A stretch of 64,000 bases of DNA, from assembly GCA_011050085.1 (NCBI GenBank), contig DRGL01000023.1, positions 1-64,000 on the forward strand, given 5' to 3'. Below are positions 9,497 to 19,194 of the stretch, piece by piece. Position 1 is the first letter of the stretch; each line of letters starts with the position of its first letter. The position numbers and the translations under genes are program-made. The notes below the pieces were generated by a model. It was not told the origin of the DNA and made no database searches. It saw only the letters and a list, made by a program, of their open reading frames with translations. Source of the DNA: Pricia antarctica. GTDB taxonomy: Bacteria; Bacteroidota; Bacteroidia; Flavobacteriales; Flavobacteriaceae.

Positions 9497-10635
9497 CAGC
9501 CTTCGGTATTTGGAGTGTTATCTTCTTCAAACACTTTGACAGCCATTCCGGTGTAGGCACCCAGTAATGGTTTGGCCATTATGACCGTTCCATCCGGCAC
9601 TTCCTTTAAAACCACACGCCTGTCAGAAAAATAAACCGGTTTGACATCGATAAGATCCAAAATGGTATCCCTGACTATAAAAATCTGATTGTTGGCTTGT
9701 AATAAACTCCTGTCTACCTCAATAGCATCTGGCTCTTCCATTGCATCGAGATTGGCTTCTAAGTACATGCCCTCCCTCAGGCTATTGTCTTTCACCGCAA
9801 TAAAGGCTTTTATAGTCTGCGAGGCTTGGTCGACCCTTCCGTTTATACGGGCCACCGTACCCTCATACGTTTTAGTCTTGGTCAAATTGGTCAGGGCAAC
9901 CTTTTCGCCAATCTGCAAAAGATCACTGAAGGCTTTGCTCACAGCTACCTCAAGTTCATACACCTCCGTATTGATAAATTCCCCCAACTTTTGTCCCGAT
10001 CGCACCAAGGTACCTTCGGTCACCAGTGCTTCGGTCAGTACACCATCATAGGGTGCGGTGATTCTATATTTCGAGAGGCGCTGTTCTAAGTTTCTGACAT
10101 TGTAAAAACTGCTCAATATCCCCCTGCCCGAAATAAAGAACCTTTCTTTCTCATCGGTCATTTCTGGAAGATCGGGCGTAGATTTATTCAGGTCGTAGCT
10201 ACTCAAATATTCTTGCCATTTAGTATAAATGTCGGGATAGTCTAACCTCAAATCAGGCATGATCGAGGTCAATTCGTTATAGAGATTACTTTTGGCCGAT
10301 TGAACGCTTGCCGAATATTCCGATGCATTGATTCTTATAATCGTTTCTCCCTTTCCGTAGCGTGTTCCCGTCTTAAAAAGCTGACTGCCTGTTGTGAATA
10401 CCCCTTGTACCTCAGCGTATAGCTCTACCTTTCTTTTAGCGTTTAGAGTTCCATTGGCCGGTACTACTATTGGTACGGTGCCATTTTTCACCACTTCGGT
10501 AAAGACGGTTTTCACCACTTTTTGAGCGCTAGGTTTAAAACTCTTTTTACTGTCGATAATTTTACCGGAAAGATAAAAAGCGAGTACAATAAGGACCACG
10601 CCTAAAATGGATAAAACAATTTTTCGGAGATTCAT
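9496..10635 (-). CDS. RND efflux periplasmic adaptor (HlyD/MFP family)
   Basis: This is the first gene of the efflux operon, 379 residues. An N-terminal membrane anchor (about residues 7-25) is followed by a biotinyl-lipoyl-like half (ELYAEVQGVF, GTRYGKGETIIRIN), a helical hairpin, the second lipoyl half (RITAPYDGVLTEALVTEGTLVRSGQKLGEF shape, read in pieces) and a beta-barrel with TYEGTVARING. It should bridge the RND pump and the TolC-like channel. A TATTTTTG -7 box lies about 60 bases upstream. No linked local regulator gene is visible. Confidence 0.93.
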   Translation of the reverse strand: MNLRKIVLSILGVVLIVLAFYLSGKIIDSKKSFKPSAQKVVKTVFTEVVKNGTVPIVVPANGTLNAKRKVELYAEVQGVFTTGSQLFKTGTRYGKGETIIRINASEYSASVQSAKSNLYNELTSIMPDLRLDYPDIYTKWQEYLSSYDLNKSTPDLPEMTDEKERFFISGRGILSSFYNVRNLEQRLSKYRITAPYDGVLTEALVTEGTLVRSGQKLGEFINTEVYELEVAVSKAFSDLLQIGEKVALTNLTKTKTYEGTVARINGRVDQASQTIKAFIAVKDNSLREGMYLEANLDAMEEPDAIEVDRSLLQANNQIFIVRDTILDLIDVKPVYFSDRRVVLKEVPDGTVIMAKPLLGAYTGMAVKVFEEDNTPNTEG

Positions 10636-10692
10636 GAAGTGTTGGGTTGGTAACTAAACTCAAGACGAGTTCTGATCAATACTGATAGACGC

Positions 10693-10700
10693 CAAAAATA
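10693..10700 (-). promoter_or_regulatory. Candidate -7 box for the efflux operon
   Basis: On the minus strand this reads TATTTTTG, a TAnnTTTG match, about 58 bases upstream of the adaptor start. I see no TTG at the expected -33 spacing, so confidence is limited. Confidence 0.35.
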
Positions 10701-11071
10701 TTCATTAGTTTAAGTGGGTTTAGTTAAATCTATCTTAAATAAAATTTGCCTTAAATATTGTAGAAAAAGGAATGGTTGAATGCAACCCCTCAAATTTCCA
10801 TTAAAGGTGCATTTTCATAGTGTCCATAATTATGTTCAAACTTTGTATTTGCAGTTCGGTAATCACCTTCAAAAAAATTTAATACTTGAGACTTAGGTTG
10901 AAATATTGGTTTCAAAATCATCGAGATAGAACCCTTTCTATTTTGAAGGCCTTCGAATGATGGGCACTTTTAAAATTTCTATTGTGAAAAAATTGTAACC
11001 AGAAATAATGAATCACACGTAATCAAATACCAAATTATACGAAAGGCTTGTGAACAATTTATATCAAGAAC

Positions 11072-11096
11072 AAAAAAAGGATGCAAAATGCATCCC
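11072..11096 (-). terminator. Rho-independent terminator of the LRR gene
   Basis: A 7 bp stem (GGATGCA/TGCATCC) with an AAA loop is followed, in minus-strand reading, by a run of seven T. It lies about 40 bases past the LRR stop codon. Confidence 0.75.
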
Positions 11097-11136
11097 TTTA
11101 AAGATATTCGATTAAATTTAATTAGTATCTAACGAA

Positions 11137-12012
11137 TTACTGACCGTTTTCTTCAAATTCGGTTTCAGCCATTCTGGTCTTATTAAAATCTATATCCTTG
11201 AAATTTGTATTTAGATTGCCCTTGTCAAAATCAAATACTAAAAATTGGTCTTTGTTTATGTACTGTAAATTATTGAACGATTCTAATTTATTGTTTTGTA
11301 TCTGAAATATACGAAGGTTGGTCAATTGAGCAAGTTCGTAAGGTATCTCGCCGCCTATACGGTTATTGGCTAAGACCAATTCCTTAAGCTTACCAAGATT
11401 TCCAATTTCTGAGGGTATGACCCCGTCGATAGTATTTTCAAAAAGACCAAGTACTTCCAATTCAGTAAGGCTACCCAATGAGGTGGGGATATTACCTTTC
11501 AAAGCATTACTGCTCAGATTTAGGATTTTTAGATTTTTAATTTGCCCGATACTCTCTGGAATACTACCAGAAAGAAAGTTATTGAAGGCTGTCAATTCCT
11601 CTAAATTCTTTAGGTTACCAATTCCAATCGGAAGGGCTCCCTTTATTCGGTTCATCTCAATTTTCAATACTTTTAAGCGGGATAATTTTGTGATTTCGGT
11701 GGGCAGCGCACCGGTGATTCCATTGAACGCTAAATTTAACGATACGAGATTTTTAAGCTGTGAAATACTCTTCGGAATAGTACCTTTTAAATTATTTCTG
11801 AACAAATTGATTTCGACGACATGATCATTCACCACTTTGACGCCGTGCCATGTTGAAACATCGGCATCCAAATTCCAGGTAGTTGTCCAATGTGCTCCAT
11901 CAGTCGAATCATAAAAATCGACCAAGGCTTCTCTTTCCTTGGAGGGAATCTCGGCTGATATCGATTGAACGAAACCAACAAAAAGTGTAAGGAAGAAAAG
12001 TAGGTTTTTCAT
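11137..12012 (-). CDS. Secreted plant-type leucine-rich repeat protein
   Basis: This 291-residue protein has a signal peptide (residues 1-20, ending SISA) and an N-cap resembling plant LRRNT domains (REALVDFYDSTDGAHW and a following W-x-GV). About seven to eight 24-residue repeats of plant type follow (L-x-L-x-x-N-x-L-x-G-x-IP), for example LNLSSNALKGNIPTSLG. The C-terminal 50 residues leave the repeat pattern. There is no lipobox, no LPxTG and no clear T9SS C-terminal domain, so it is probably periplasmic or released. Such proteins usually mediate protein binding; the ligand is unknown. The gene has its own terminator and looks monocistronic. Confidence 0.85.
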   Translation of the reverse strand: MKNLLFFLTLFVGFVQSISAEIPSKEREALVDFYDSTDGAHWTTTWNLDADVSTWHGVKVVNDHVVEINLFRNNLKGTIPKSISQLKNLVSLNLAFNGITGALPTEITKLSRLKVLKIEMNRIKGALPIGIGNLKNLEELTAFNNFLSGSIPESIGQIKNLKILNLSSNALKGNIPTSLGSLTELEVLGLFENTIDGVIPSEIGNLGKLKELVLANNRIGGEIPYELAQLTNLRIFQIQNNKLESFNNLQYINKDQFLVFDFDKGNLNTNFKDIDFNKTRMAETEFEENGQ

Positions 12013-12173
12013 AAATCATCATTTAATGTAGACAATAAGCTTTGGGATAAAATCGCATGAATTACCCTACAAAATAAAGCGAAGGTAAGATTAAAAACAA
12101 AATTTATCGTTTAAGTGTCCCGATTTGTTGTGAAACGCCGTTTAAACGCAGTGAAACGGGATTAAGTGCTTGT

Positions 12174-14090
12174 CTAGGCTTCCATTTTTTCGAGCTTTTC
12201 AGTAAGCTCTTCCCACTTTTGCATAAGTTTTTCCAAATCTTTTTTCTTTCTTTGATAGGTATCGAAAAAGTTTGGTTTTGCAATAGTGGCATCGTAATCC
12301 ATCAACAATTCGTGGTCGATTTCTGCAATATTTTTTTCCATCTGCGAAATCTTACTTTCAACCCCGCTAAGCTTGTTCTTGAGTGATTTTACTTTCTTCT
12401 GGGTCTCGTAGTCGTTCGAGCCATTCTTTTCAACCGATTTGGTACGCACCTCTTCTTGTTTTTTCTCAATAGCCCTGAAGTCGGCAGCCTTTCTTTGATC
12501 GAGGTAGTAATTTATATCCCCTAAATATTCCTTTATATTCTTGTCCCTAAATTCATATACCTTATCGGTAAGGCCTTGAAGAAAATCCCTATCATGGGAA
12601 ACTACGATCAAAGTGCCGTCAAAATTACGCAAGGCCTGTTTCAGTACATTTTTAGATTGAATATCTAAATGGTTGGTCGGTTCGTCCATAACCAGCACAT
12701 TAAATGGCTGTAGTAGCATCTTAGCCAGAGCCAATCGATTTCGCTCGCCACCCGATAGTACTTTCACATATTTACCGACGTCGTCACCACTGAATAGGAA
12801 AGAACCCAAAATATCTCTCACTCTACTGCGGTTCTTTTCATTGGCAGCATCGATCATGGTATCGAGAATGGTTTTATTACCATCGAGATACTCGGCTTGA
12901 TTCTGTGCGAAATAGCCAATTTGTACATTATGGCCCAATTTCAATTTTCCGGTATGATCGAGTTCGTCGACCATAATCTTGGCCAAGGTTGATTTACCCT
13001 GTCCGTTCTGGCCAACAAATGCCGTTTTACTATCGCGTTCTAAAAGTAAGTTTACGTTCTTCAAAACCTCTTTCTCCCCATAGCTTTTGGAAAGTTTTTC
13101 CATTTCGGCGACCACCTTGCCAGGTGTTATCGAGACTGGAAAGCGGAGATTCATAACTGCATTGTCGTCTTGGTCGACCTCGATACGTTCCATCCTGTCC
13201 AGTTTCTTGATCAATGACTGGGCCATGGAAGCTTTTGTAGATTTGGCCCGAAACTTTTCAATCAACCTCTCGGCCTGCTGTATTTCCTTTTCTTGGTTCT
13301 TTTGGGCGTTCAACTGTTGCTCCTTGATCTCACCGCGTAACAATAGAAATTTTGAATAGGGCTTATTGTAGTCATAAATTCGACCCAAGGAAATTTCGAT
13401 GGTGCGATTGGTTACATTGTCCAAGAACATCTTATCGTGCGATACGATGACCACCGCTCCGCTATAATTATTCAAAAACTGCTCTAACCACAAAATCGAC
13501 TCGATATCCAAGTGGTTGGTAGGCTCATCGAGTAGAAGTACATCGTTGCTCTGCAATAACAATTTTGCAAGTTCTATGCGCATACGCCACCCTCCAGAAA
13601 ACGTATCCGTTTTTTTATCGAAGTCTTCCCTCTTGAAACCTAATCCTAAAAGTATCTTTTCGGTTTCACCTTGATAGTTATAACCTCCGATGATTTCATA
13701 ACGGTGTGTAATATCGCCTAGGTCAATCATCAATTGATTGTAACCTTCGCTTTCATAATCAGTGCGTTCCGCGAGTTGGTGATTAATATGTTCCAATTGC
13801 GATTCCAAATCCTTAATTTCCTCGAAAGCTTGGTACGATTCTTCCAATACCGTGCGGCCCTGCTCGAAATCGATATCTTGTCTTAGAAAACCGATGCGAA
13901 TGCCTTTTTCCATTGCAATGGTTCCAGTATCCAATGGCATATCCTTAGTCAACAGTTTTAGTAACGTAGATTTACCCGCCCCGTTTTTACCGATCAGTCC
14001 AACACGGTCTCCCCCATTTAAACGGAATGAGATCTCTTCAAAAAGATATTCGCCACCAAAGGAGACAGAAAGGTTGTGGACGTTCAGCAT
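12174..14090 (-). CDS. ABC-F family ATPase (Uup/YheS-like)
   Basis: This 638-residue soluble protein has two ABC domains and no membrane segment, the ABC-F layout. Domain 1 has Walker A GKNGAGKS at 34-41, signature FSGGWRMR and Walker B VLLLDEPTNHLD. Domain 2 has GQNGQGKS, LSGGERNR and VLVMDEPTNHLD. A charged linker of about 80 residues lies between them, and the C-terminal 90 residues form a coiled coil typical of the ABC_tran CTD. ABC-F proteins act on the ribosome, resolving stalls or giving antibiotic protection; the length and C-terminal coiled coil favour a housekeeping Uup-like factor. The start at 14090 directly precedes the conserved first beta strand. Confidence 0.92.
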   Translation of the reverse strand: MLNVHNLSVSFGGEYLFEEISFRLNGGDRVGLIGKNGAGKSTLLKLLTKDMPLDTGTIAMEKGIRIGFLRQDIDFEQGRTVLEESYQAFEEIKDLESQLEHINHQLAERTDYESEGYNQLMIDLGDITHRYEIIGGYNYQGETEKILLGLGFKREDFDKKTDTFSGGWRMRIELAKLLLQSNDVLLLDEPTNHLDIESILWLEQFLNNYSGAVVIVSHDKMFLDNVTNRTIEISLGRIYDYNKPYSKFLLLRGEIKEQQLNAQKNQEKEIQQAERLIEKFRAKSTKASMAQSLIKKLDRMERIEVDQDDNAVMNLRFPVSITPGKVVAEMEKLSKSYGEKEVLKNVNLLLERDSKTAFVGQNGQGKSTLAKIMVDELDHTGKLKLGHNVQIGYFAQNQAEYLDGNKTILDTMIDAANEKNRSRVRDILGSFLFSGDDVGKYVKVLSGGERNRLALAKMLLQPFNVLVMDEPTNHLDIQSKNVLKQALRNFDGTLIVVSHDRDFLQGLTDKVYEFRDKNIKEYLGDINYYLDQRKAADFRAIEKKQEEVRTKSVEKNGSNDYETQKKVKSLKNKLSGVESKISQMEKNIAEIDHELLMDYDATIAKPNFFDTYQRKKKDLEKLMQKWEELTEKLEKMEA

Positions 14091-14198
14091 AAGGGTATCA
14101 GTTCAAATTATAATTGAGAATGGCTAGAATTGCATTAGTAATGGATTGTACATCATTTAAGGCTGCTTTCCATTTGGACGGCTTCGATAAACGATTTG

Positions 14199-14206
14199 CA
14201 AAAGTA
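14199..14206 (-). promoter_or_regulatory. Candidate -7 box for the ABC-F gene
   Basis: The minus strand reads TACTTTTG followed by C, a common flavobacterial -7 box, about 110 bases upstream of the start. No TTG is seen at -33. Confidence 0.35.
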
Positions 14207-14329
14207 AGTTTTTAGATTTGAAATATCACTTCGGCGTATGTACTTACAATTTTACTAATTTTTCATTTTTATCCATTCATTACTGCTGTAGTAGCATCAA
14301 AGCGCTAACTTTACGCAAAATCAACCCGG

Positions 14330-14713
14330 ATGTTTAAGAAAGGGAGTAAGCTTTATAGTATTTTCACGGGAACTTGTCCGAGGTGCCATCAGGAAAGTAT
14401 GTATTTTGAGAAAAATCCATACCACCTTAACAGCTTGTTCAAAATGCATGAGCGCTGTTCGCACTGCGGGCTGAAATACAAGCTAGAACCTTCATTTTTC
14501 TTCGGGGCGATGTACGTTAGCTACGGATTAGGGGTGGCCATCGCCGTAGCTGCATTTGTAATATCAGTTTTATTCATCGGTACTGGGCTAATCAGTTCTT
14601 TTATCGCCATTATCTTAACCCTGTTAATACTATTACCGATCATCATCCGATTATCCCGTAATATTTGGATCAATATGTTCGTGAAGTATGATGCCGATAA
14701 AATCAAGTCTTAA
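14330..14713 (+). CDS. DUF983 membrane protein with zinc-ribbon motif
   Basis: This is a 127-residue protein with CPRC near the N-terminus and CSHCGL about 25 residues later, a likely zinc-binding pair, followed by two membrane helices (about 63-85 and 88-108). This is the DUF983 layout, of unknown function. The gene is convergent with the FAD oxidoreductase gene and their 3' ends overlap by 11 bases. No operon partner is seen on this strand. Confidence 0.87.
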   Translation: MFKKGSKLYSIFTGTCPRCHQESMYFEKNPYHLNSLFKMHERCSHCGLKYKLEPSFFFGAMYVSYGLGVAIAVAAFVISVLFIGTGLISSFIAIILTLLILLPIIIRLSRNIWINMFVKYDADKIKS

Positions 14714-15758
14714 AATACTTTCCAGTAAAACGGGCAATATCCAACTCCTTTTCCAAGGCGAAGTCTGAAGAAATGTTTTTATATAATTGTTCTGAAACGG
14801 ATGGCCCCGTCATTACGCCCCGAGAACCAAAACCATTAAGCACATAAAGATTGGGATGTTGCGGATGTTGTCCGACCAAGGGCTTTCTGTCGCTGACGGT
14901 AGGCCTTACCCCCGCTACATGATTAACTACGGTGTATTCACATCGGATAAAACTTTCCAACTTTTTAAGTAGCTCTTTTTTTGCCTCATCGGAAGGAGTA
15001 TTTGTTTTATCGAACCGAGCATAGTTCGCGCCTACACGGTACACATCGCCGCCTTCCGGAATACAGAAAATTGTAGATTTTATGGCGCTTTTTTCCTTTA
15101 AATCCGGTGCATTGATAAACAGATATTCCCCTTTACTTCCCTGCAACGGTAAATAGTTGAAAAAGGGATTTTGTTTCATCCCAAAACCTTCCGCAAAAAT
15201 TACTTTTCGGGCTTCCATCGTATTATAGTTGACACCCCCTTCTATAATCTGAAGTTGAGCATAATCAAATGTCTCCGAAATCAAGGCATTACTTTTATGC
15301 AGATAGGTTCTGTAAGCGGAAACTAAATTAAGTGTATCGATACGCCCCGTACCCATAACTTCTCCGTAGCCGAAAGGGGCGTCTATGTTTTGATTTGTAT
15401 TCGGATATAGCTTTACGGACAGAAATTCTTCCAGTCCAGGTTTATCAGCAGCTTCGAACCAAAGATTCTGCTCGGCAACGGAAGCGAAACGACGGCGGAC
15501 CGAAAGTGGATAATTCATTTTAACGCCCAATTTTTTCTCAAGCTCGGTATAAAATGGGATGGCCTTTTCTAGCTGTTCTTTCGCATTCCAGGCAAGTGTA
15601 AATCGTTTTAAGATTACGGGGTTATATAGGCCGCCGGCCACAAGGGTCGAGGTCTGTGAAGCATCACTAACGACTTTGTAGGATTTCCCGTTTTTTTCCA
15701 GCTGTTCGCAGAAACAAATTCCCGCTAGGCCCAGGCCAACTATTAGGTAATCAAGCAT
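14703..15758 (-). CDS. DAO-family FAD-dependent oxidoreductase
   Basis: This is a 351-residue flavoprotein of the D-amino-acid-oxidase/glycine-oxidase fold. The dinucleotide-binding motif VGLGLAG is at about 7-13, and the C-terminal FAD-contacting region reads AGVRPTVSDRKPLVG then NGFGSRGVMTGP. Family relatives oxidise amino or imino groups or act in tRNA modification (MnmC C-terminal domain); the exact substrate is not readable. It lies downstream of the gld cluster on the same strand but a strong terminator after gldN separates them. Confidence 0.87.
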   Translation of the reverse strand: MLDYLIVGLGLAGICFCEQLEKNGKSYKVVSDASQTSTLVAGGLYNPVILKRFTLAWNAKEQLEKAIPFYTELEKKLGVKMNYPLSVRRRFASVAEQNLWFEAADKPGLEEFLSVKLYPNTNQNIDAPFGYGEVMGTGRIDTLNLVSAYRTYLHKSNALISETFDYAQLQIIEGGVNYNTMEARKVIFAEGFGMKQNPFFNYLPLQGSKGEYLFINAPDLKEKSAIKSTIFCIPEGGDVYRVGANYARFDKTNTPSDEAKKELLKKLESFIRCEYTVVNHVAGVRPTVSDRKPLVGQHPQHPNLYVLNGFGSRGVMTGPSVSEQLYKNISSDFALEKELDIARFTGKYFKT

Positions 15759-15900
15759 GCTATAAAGGTATGAAAATGGACGTCATTGCCGTCAAAAGCG
15801 CGTAACCTACTAGAAGGGGCCAACTACTAGATCATTTATATTGCACAACAAATGGTCAGAACCTTTTTACTACTAGCGGCTGGTTCAAAAGTATAAATGC

Positions 15901-15931
15901 AAAACGCCCCTACATGGCAGTAGGGGCGTCT
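15901..15931 (-). terminator. Terminator at the end of the gld operon
   Basis: A perfect 10 bp stem (ACGCCCCTAC/GTAGGGGCGT) with loop ATGGCA at 15914-15919 is followed in minus-strand reading by T-rich sequence. It lies about 32 bases past the gldN stop. Confidence 0.8.
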
Positions 15932-15962
15932 CAAATCTTTGAATTGGAATATTCTTTTTCGG

Positions 15963-16865
15963 CTAGTAAGCCCACATATCTTGTTCCCTATCGCGAATGA
16001 CCTCTTGAATTCTTTGGGCCTCCAACAATTGAAACAAAGCGTTGTCGGTGACATAGTCGTCGACTTTTCTATCACCGTGTACATTATCTTCACGATAAAT
16101 GACACCATTGAACCTTCGTGAATTCAACAACATATCGAAAGATATAGGCTGTGCTGAGTTTCGCTGGTTGAACACCTTGGCATCATGTAATATTTGACGT
16201 GCGTCAGGGTAAAAAACCCAAAACAGTTCAACTTTGGCATCCGATGGATCCATAGACTCATCATCGATAAAGTTAACATCGGGCGCAACGGGTGCAATAC
16301 CTAACAATCGATACTTTAATTCACCTTGGCGCTTATCAAAATACCACATGCCTTTGATTCGGTACTCTTCGATATCGGCAGCCGAAATATCTCTGCGCAT
16401 CACATATTCCTGAGAAAGGGTCTCGCCCGCATTGATTTGCTCATACCCGTAATCGGTAGTATCCACCTTTTGCAAAGTAGCACTAAGATCACTGAATTTA
16501 CGCTTGTCGGTAAAATAGGAATCCGCATATACATTCTTCAACTTTCCGTTTTTGATACTCTTTAAGAGTACATCATATAAGGATCGTCTATTGGCATCTA
16601 TATCAATGGTATCGGTTGGGTAGTATAAGGGGAAATTTACACGTTCATCTAAATCAATAGTCTCCCAAACGGTCTTGGACCAAAGGATATCACGATCATC
16701 GACGTAGCCATACTCCAACGGAGCATCATTGTCCATGGCCAGTTGGGCTTCGGTCTTCTTACCAATGTCCTCGGGCTTTTTGGCGTTCAATATGTTCGCC
16801 TGGGCCATCATGGATGCGGGTAAAAAAGTCACGGCTCCGATTAATAAAACATTTTTCCAATTCAT
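15963..16865 (-). CDS. gldN: Gliding motility / type IX secretion protein GldN
   Basis: This is a 300-residue periplasmic protein that forms, with GldK, the ring-like assembly of the type IX secretion system. The start is set at the ATG at 16865 because MNWKNVLLIGAVTFLPASMMAQ is a normal signal peptide; the frame remains open nine codons further. The family segment KTVWETIDLDERVNFPLYYPTD follows, and the C-terminal portion carries INAGE, VDDYVTDNALFQLLEAQRIQEVIRDRE-type helices. It is last in gldK-gldL-gldM-gldN, 59 bases after gldM. Confidence 0.95.
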   Translation of the reverse strand: MNWKNVLLIGAVTFLPASMMAQANILNAKKPEDIGKKTEAQLAMDNDAPLEYGYVDDRDILWSKTVWETIDLDERVNFPLYYPTDTIDIDANRRSLYDVLLKSIKNGKLKNVYADSYFTDKRKFSDLSATLQKVDTTDYGYEQINAGETLSQEYVMRRDISAADIEEYRIKGMWYFDKRQGELKYRLLGIAPVAPDVNFIDDESMDPSDAKVELFWVFYPDARQILHDAKVFNQRNSAQPISFDMLLNSRRFNGVIYREDNVHGDRKVDDYVTDNALFQLLEAQRIQEVIRDREQDMWAY

Positions 16866-16924
16866 GTTTGCAAATTTTAAAATACCGGGCAACTTTTGCA
16901 GCTACCCGGATTTTTTAATAGTTA

Positions 16925-18484
16925 TTAGTTCGTAATCTCAATTACTACAGGAGACACTTTCTTCAATTTGTAGGTCTTGTTGTTCGTAATATAAGCTTCA
17001 ACATCAAATACTTGTACGACATCGCCCCTTTTGGCTCTTTTCAGAGCTGTTATAGCCATTCCGTTCAACCTGTCACCATTAACACTCACGGTTGGCTGAC
17101 CGGGCACTTTAAATTTAAAGCCGCTCACTTTTAGGTTAAGGTCAAAATCGAAGTCCTCAAGCATCGCACCGATAGTAGCGATTTCCATATTACCTCTTGG
17201 CATTTTAACCGTACCATCTTGCTTGCTCACAGTACCTGAGGGCCGTGGAATATCCTTAATACGGAATTCAGCAGGTGTAGAGATACGTTGGCCATCAGGA
17301 AGGGTTCCTGAAGCGGTGATTTTTACCGTTCTCCCTGTACCTGGGTTCATTACGTATTTACTGGCACTGATTTTCTTAAGTCCTGGGGCTGATGCGCTTA
17401 CCTTATTGTCAGGAATTCCAGGAATGGAAATTGACATAGGGTTTGCAACACCGCGATACACTACATTCATCTTATCAGCGGCAATCAAAGCGGAATTAGG
17501 TTTGCTAATTACGGCAAAGCTACTGTTCACAGGGACTATAACTTCATTACCATCTTGTTGAAAGACCATAGTACCCTTAACTTCATGATCGCCAGGCGAA
17601 CCTGCACCTATCAACATTTTAATACCACCGGCCTCTAAACGATAATCAGAACCTTCGCTAAGCTTACGACCATCTAAAGTCAAATCAGCTTTTACAGGTG
17701 TAGAAGAGTTATCGGTTTTGCTGATGATGATTTTGCCATCATACTTCTCGCCGCTGTAGTAAGCAGACTTGCTTCCTATCAAATCCGTGGCAAAGTTCTT
17801 CAACGATACCTGACTGCTCAATTCGCCTTCCAACATCGCTTTCAAAGCGGATTCTTCAGTTGATTTAACATCAGCTTGCAATGCGGTCAACTTGGCCAAA
17901 GAAGCTACCTGTGGGAAACCTTCGTAGTTATAGTTAATCCAATCTTGCGTACTGCCATCGCGTTTTTCGACTTTACCATTTTGGTCACCGGTCTCAAATC
18001 GAGCTTCTACGGAAGATTTGATTCCTGCGGGAACTATTGCGGCAACTTGTGTCCGATAATCGTTCATGCGCTTCATGAATTCCTTTCCACCTTCTGCGAG
18101 GTTGTCGCCTTGAAAAAACAAGCCATCCAAGTAGTCAGACTTGTCCATAACTGCATAGTCTTTCGGATCCTCCGTACCGGCCATCATTTCGGTTTTAAGA
18201 CCGTCAAGATAGTTGTAGTAATCCGAAGACATTTCCTTAATACGCTGTGCATTTGCATATAGCTCCGCGTACTTTTCAGCATCTTCCGACGCTTTTGTCT
18301 CAAGACTGGCCAAGTAATTTTCATTACTGTCGACCATTTTCTCGTTCGAAGCCTCAAGCTTTTCGTTCATTATACCGAACGCGGCTAATACTTCTTTACT
18401 CATATTGAGTGCCAGCATCGCGATGAAGATCAAATACATAAGGTTGATCATCTTCTGACGTGGTGTTTCTTTTCCTCCTGCCAT
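16925..18484 (-). CDS. gldM: Type IX secretion motor subunit GldM
   Basis: This is a 519-residue single-pass inner membrane protein with a large periplasmic part. The N-terminus MAGGKETPRQKM carries Arg9, which in characterised GldM faces the GldL glutamate, followed by a TM helix at about 13-33. The periplasmic part is helical first, then a series of beta domains (GVANPMSISIPGIPDNKVS, and a C-terminal PVVIEITN strand). With GldL it forms the proton-driven rotary motor that powers secretion and gliding. It lies 53 bases after gldL and 59 before gldN, so the three are probably one transcript. Confidence 0.96.
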   Translation of the reverse strand: MAGGKETPRQKMINLMYLIFIAMLALNMSKEVLAAFGIMNEKLEASNEKMVDSNENYLASLETKASEDAEKYAELYANAQRIKEMSSDYYNYLDGLKTEMMAGTEDPKDYAVMDKSDYLDGLFFQGDNLAEGGKEFMKRMNDYRTQVAAIVPAGIKSSVEARFETGDQNGKVEKRDGSTQDWINYNYEGFPQVASLAKLTALQADVKSTEESALKAMLEGELSSQVSLKNFATDLIGSKSAYYSGEKYDGKIIISKTDNSSTPVKADLTLDGRKLSEGSDYRLEAGGIKMLIGAGSPGDHEVKGTMVFQQDGNEVIVPVNSSFAVISKPNSALIAADKMNVVYRGVANPMSISIPGIPDNKVSASAPGLKKISASKYVMNPGTGRTVKITASGTLPDGQRISTPAEFRIKDIPRPSGTVSKQDGTVKMPRGNMEIATIGAMLEDFDFDLNLKVSGFKFKVPGQPTVSVNGDRLNGMAITALKRAKRGDVVQVFDVEAYITNNKTYKLKKVSPVVIEITN

Positions 18485-18537
18485 GTTTTCTAATTAGATT
18501 TGGTTAATACTTTGATTTGGGGTTAACTAATCTCTAA

Positions 18538-19194
18538 TTAGTTTTTTGGGGACATTGCACTTAACATTCCACCATACACTCCGTTCAAGGAAGATAGGTT
18601 GGTAGCCAAAGACTCCATTTGATCTTTAAGGGCGCTCGCGTTCTGAATTTGCTCTTCATTGATAGAAGCTTGCTTACTAGCACTCTCTAACTGTACTTTG
18701 TAAAGGCTGTTCAAAGATTCCATCTGGGCAGCTGCCTGCACCATTTCATCGGAATACTTTCGAGTAGATTCCATAGCATCAACTGTTGGGGCGATACCTT
18801 TAGCAGCACCTTCGAAGTTACGAATGCTAGATCCCAAACTTTCCATCAAGTTTGCATCGACACCAGCTTCTTTCAATAAGTTGTCTAATTTACCGGATAG
18901 AGAAGCTTCGGCTGCTTTAATTTCAGCAGCTTCACTAGCTTTCTTAGGAGAAGAAGCACCACCGGACAATTCAGGATAGACCAAAGCCCAATCCAATTCA
19001 TCGTCTACAGGTTCGAATGCGCTGATAGCAAAAATAAGAGCCTCTGTGATAAGACCCACTGCAAGTAGAAGACCACCTGTAAGTGGACCGATTTCCCAGT
19101 GAAGTATTTTAAACAATGCACCAATGATTACTACCGATGCGCCAAGGCCGTAGGCCATGTTGAATAATTTCTTTGTTGATTTTGACTGTGCCAT
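18538..19194 (-). CDS. gldL: Type IX secretion motor subunit GldL
   Basis: This 218-residue inner membrane protein has two N-terminal TM helices (about 13-28 and 40-60) and a long cytoplasmic helical tail. The second helix contains Glu51 in GLITEALIFAISAF, corresponding to the protonatable glutamate of the GldLM motor, and the helix-turn region has FKILHWEIGP with Lys29 and His32. The tail (about 95-218) is Ala/Ser/Gln-rich and likely coiled. It is separated from gldK by a 263-base gap holding a dyad, so it may have its own promoter or leader control. Confidence 0.96.
   Translation of the reverse strand: MAQSKSTKKLFNMAYGLGASVVIIGALFKILHWEIGPLTGGLLLAVGLITEALIFAISAFEPVDDELDWALVYPELSGGASSPKKASEAAEIKAAEASLSGKLDNLLKEAGVDANLMESLGSSIRNFEGAAKGIAPTVDAMESTRKYSDEMVQAAAQMESLNSLYKVQLESASKQASINEEQIQNASALKDQMESLATNLSSLNGVYGGMLSAMSPKN

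Larger units (their letters stand above)
10636..11136. other. Intergenic region between LRR and efflux genes
   Basis: This AT-rich gap holds the efflux promoter near its right-to-left beginning (10693-10700) and the LRR gene terminator near its other end (11072-11096). A small hairpin with GGTTG and CAACC arms is at 10774-10787. I see no gene in it. Confidence 0.45.

Noticed and set aside
15836-16108. Minus-strand frame of 90 codons past gldN
   Set aside because: It overlaps gldN and the terminator hairpin and has no motif.
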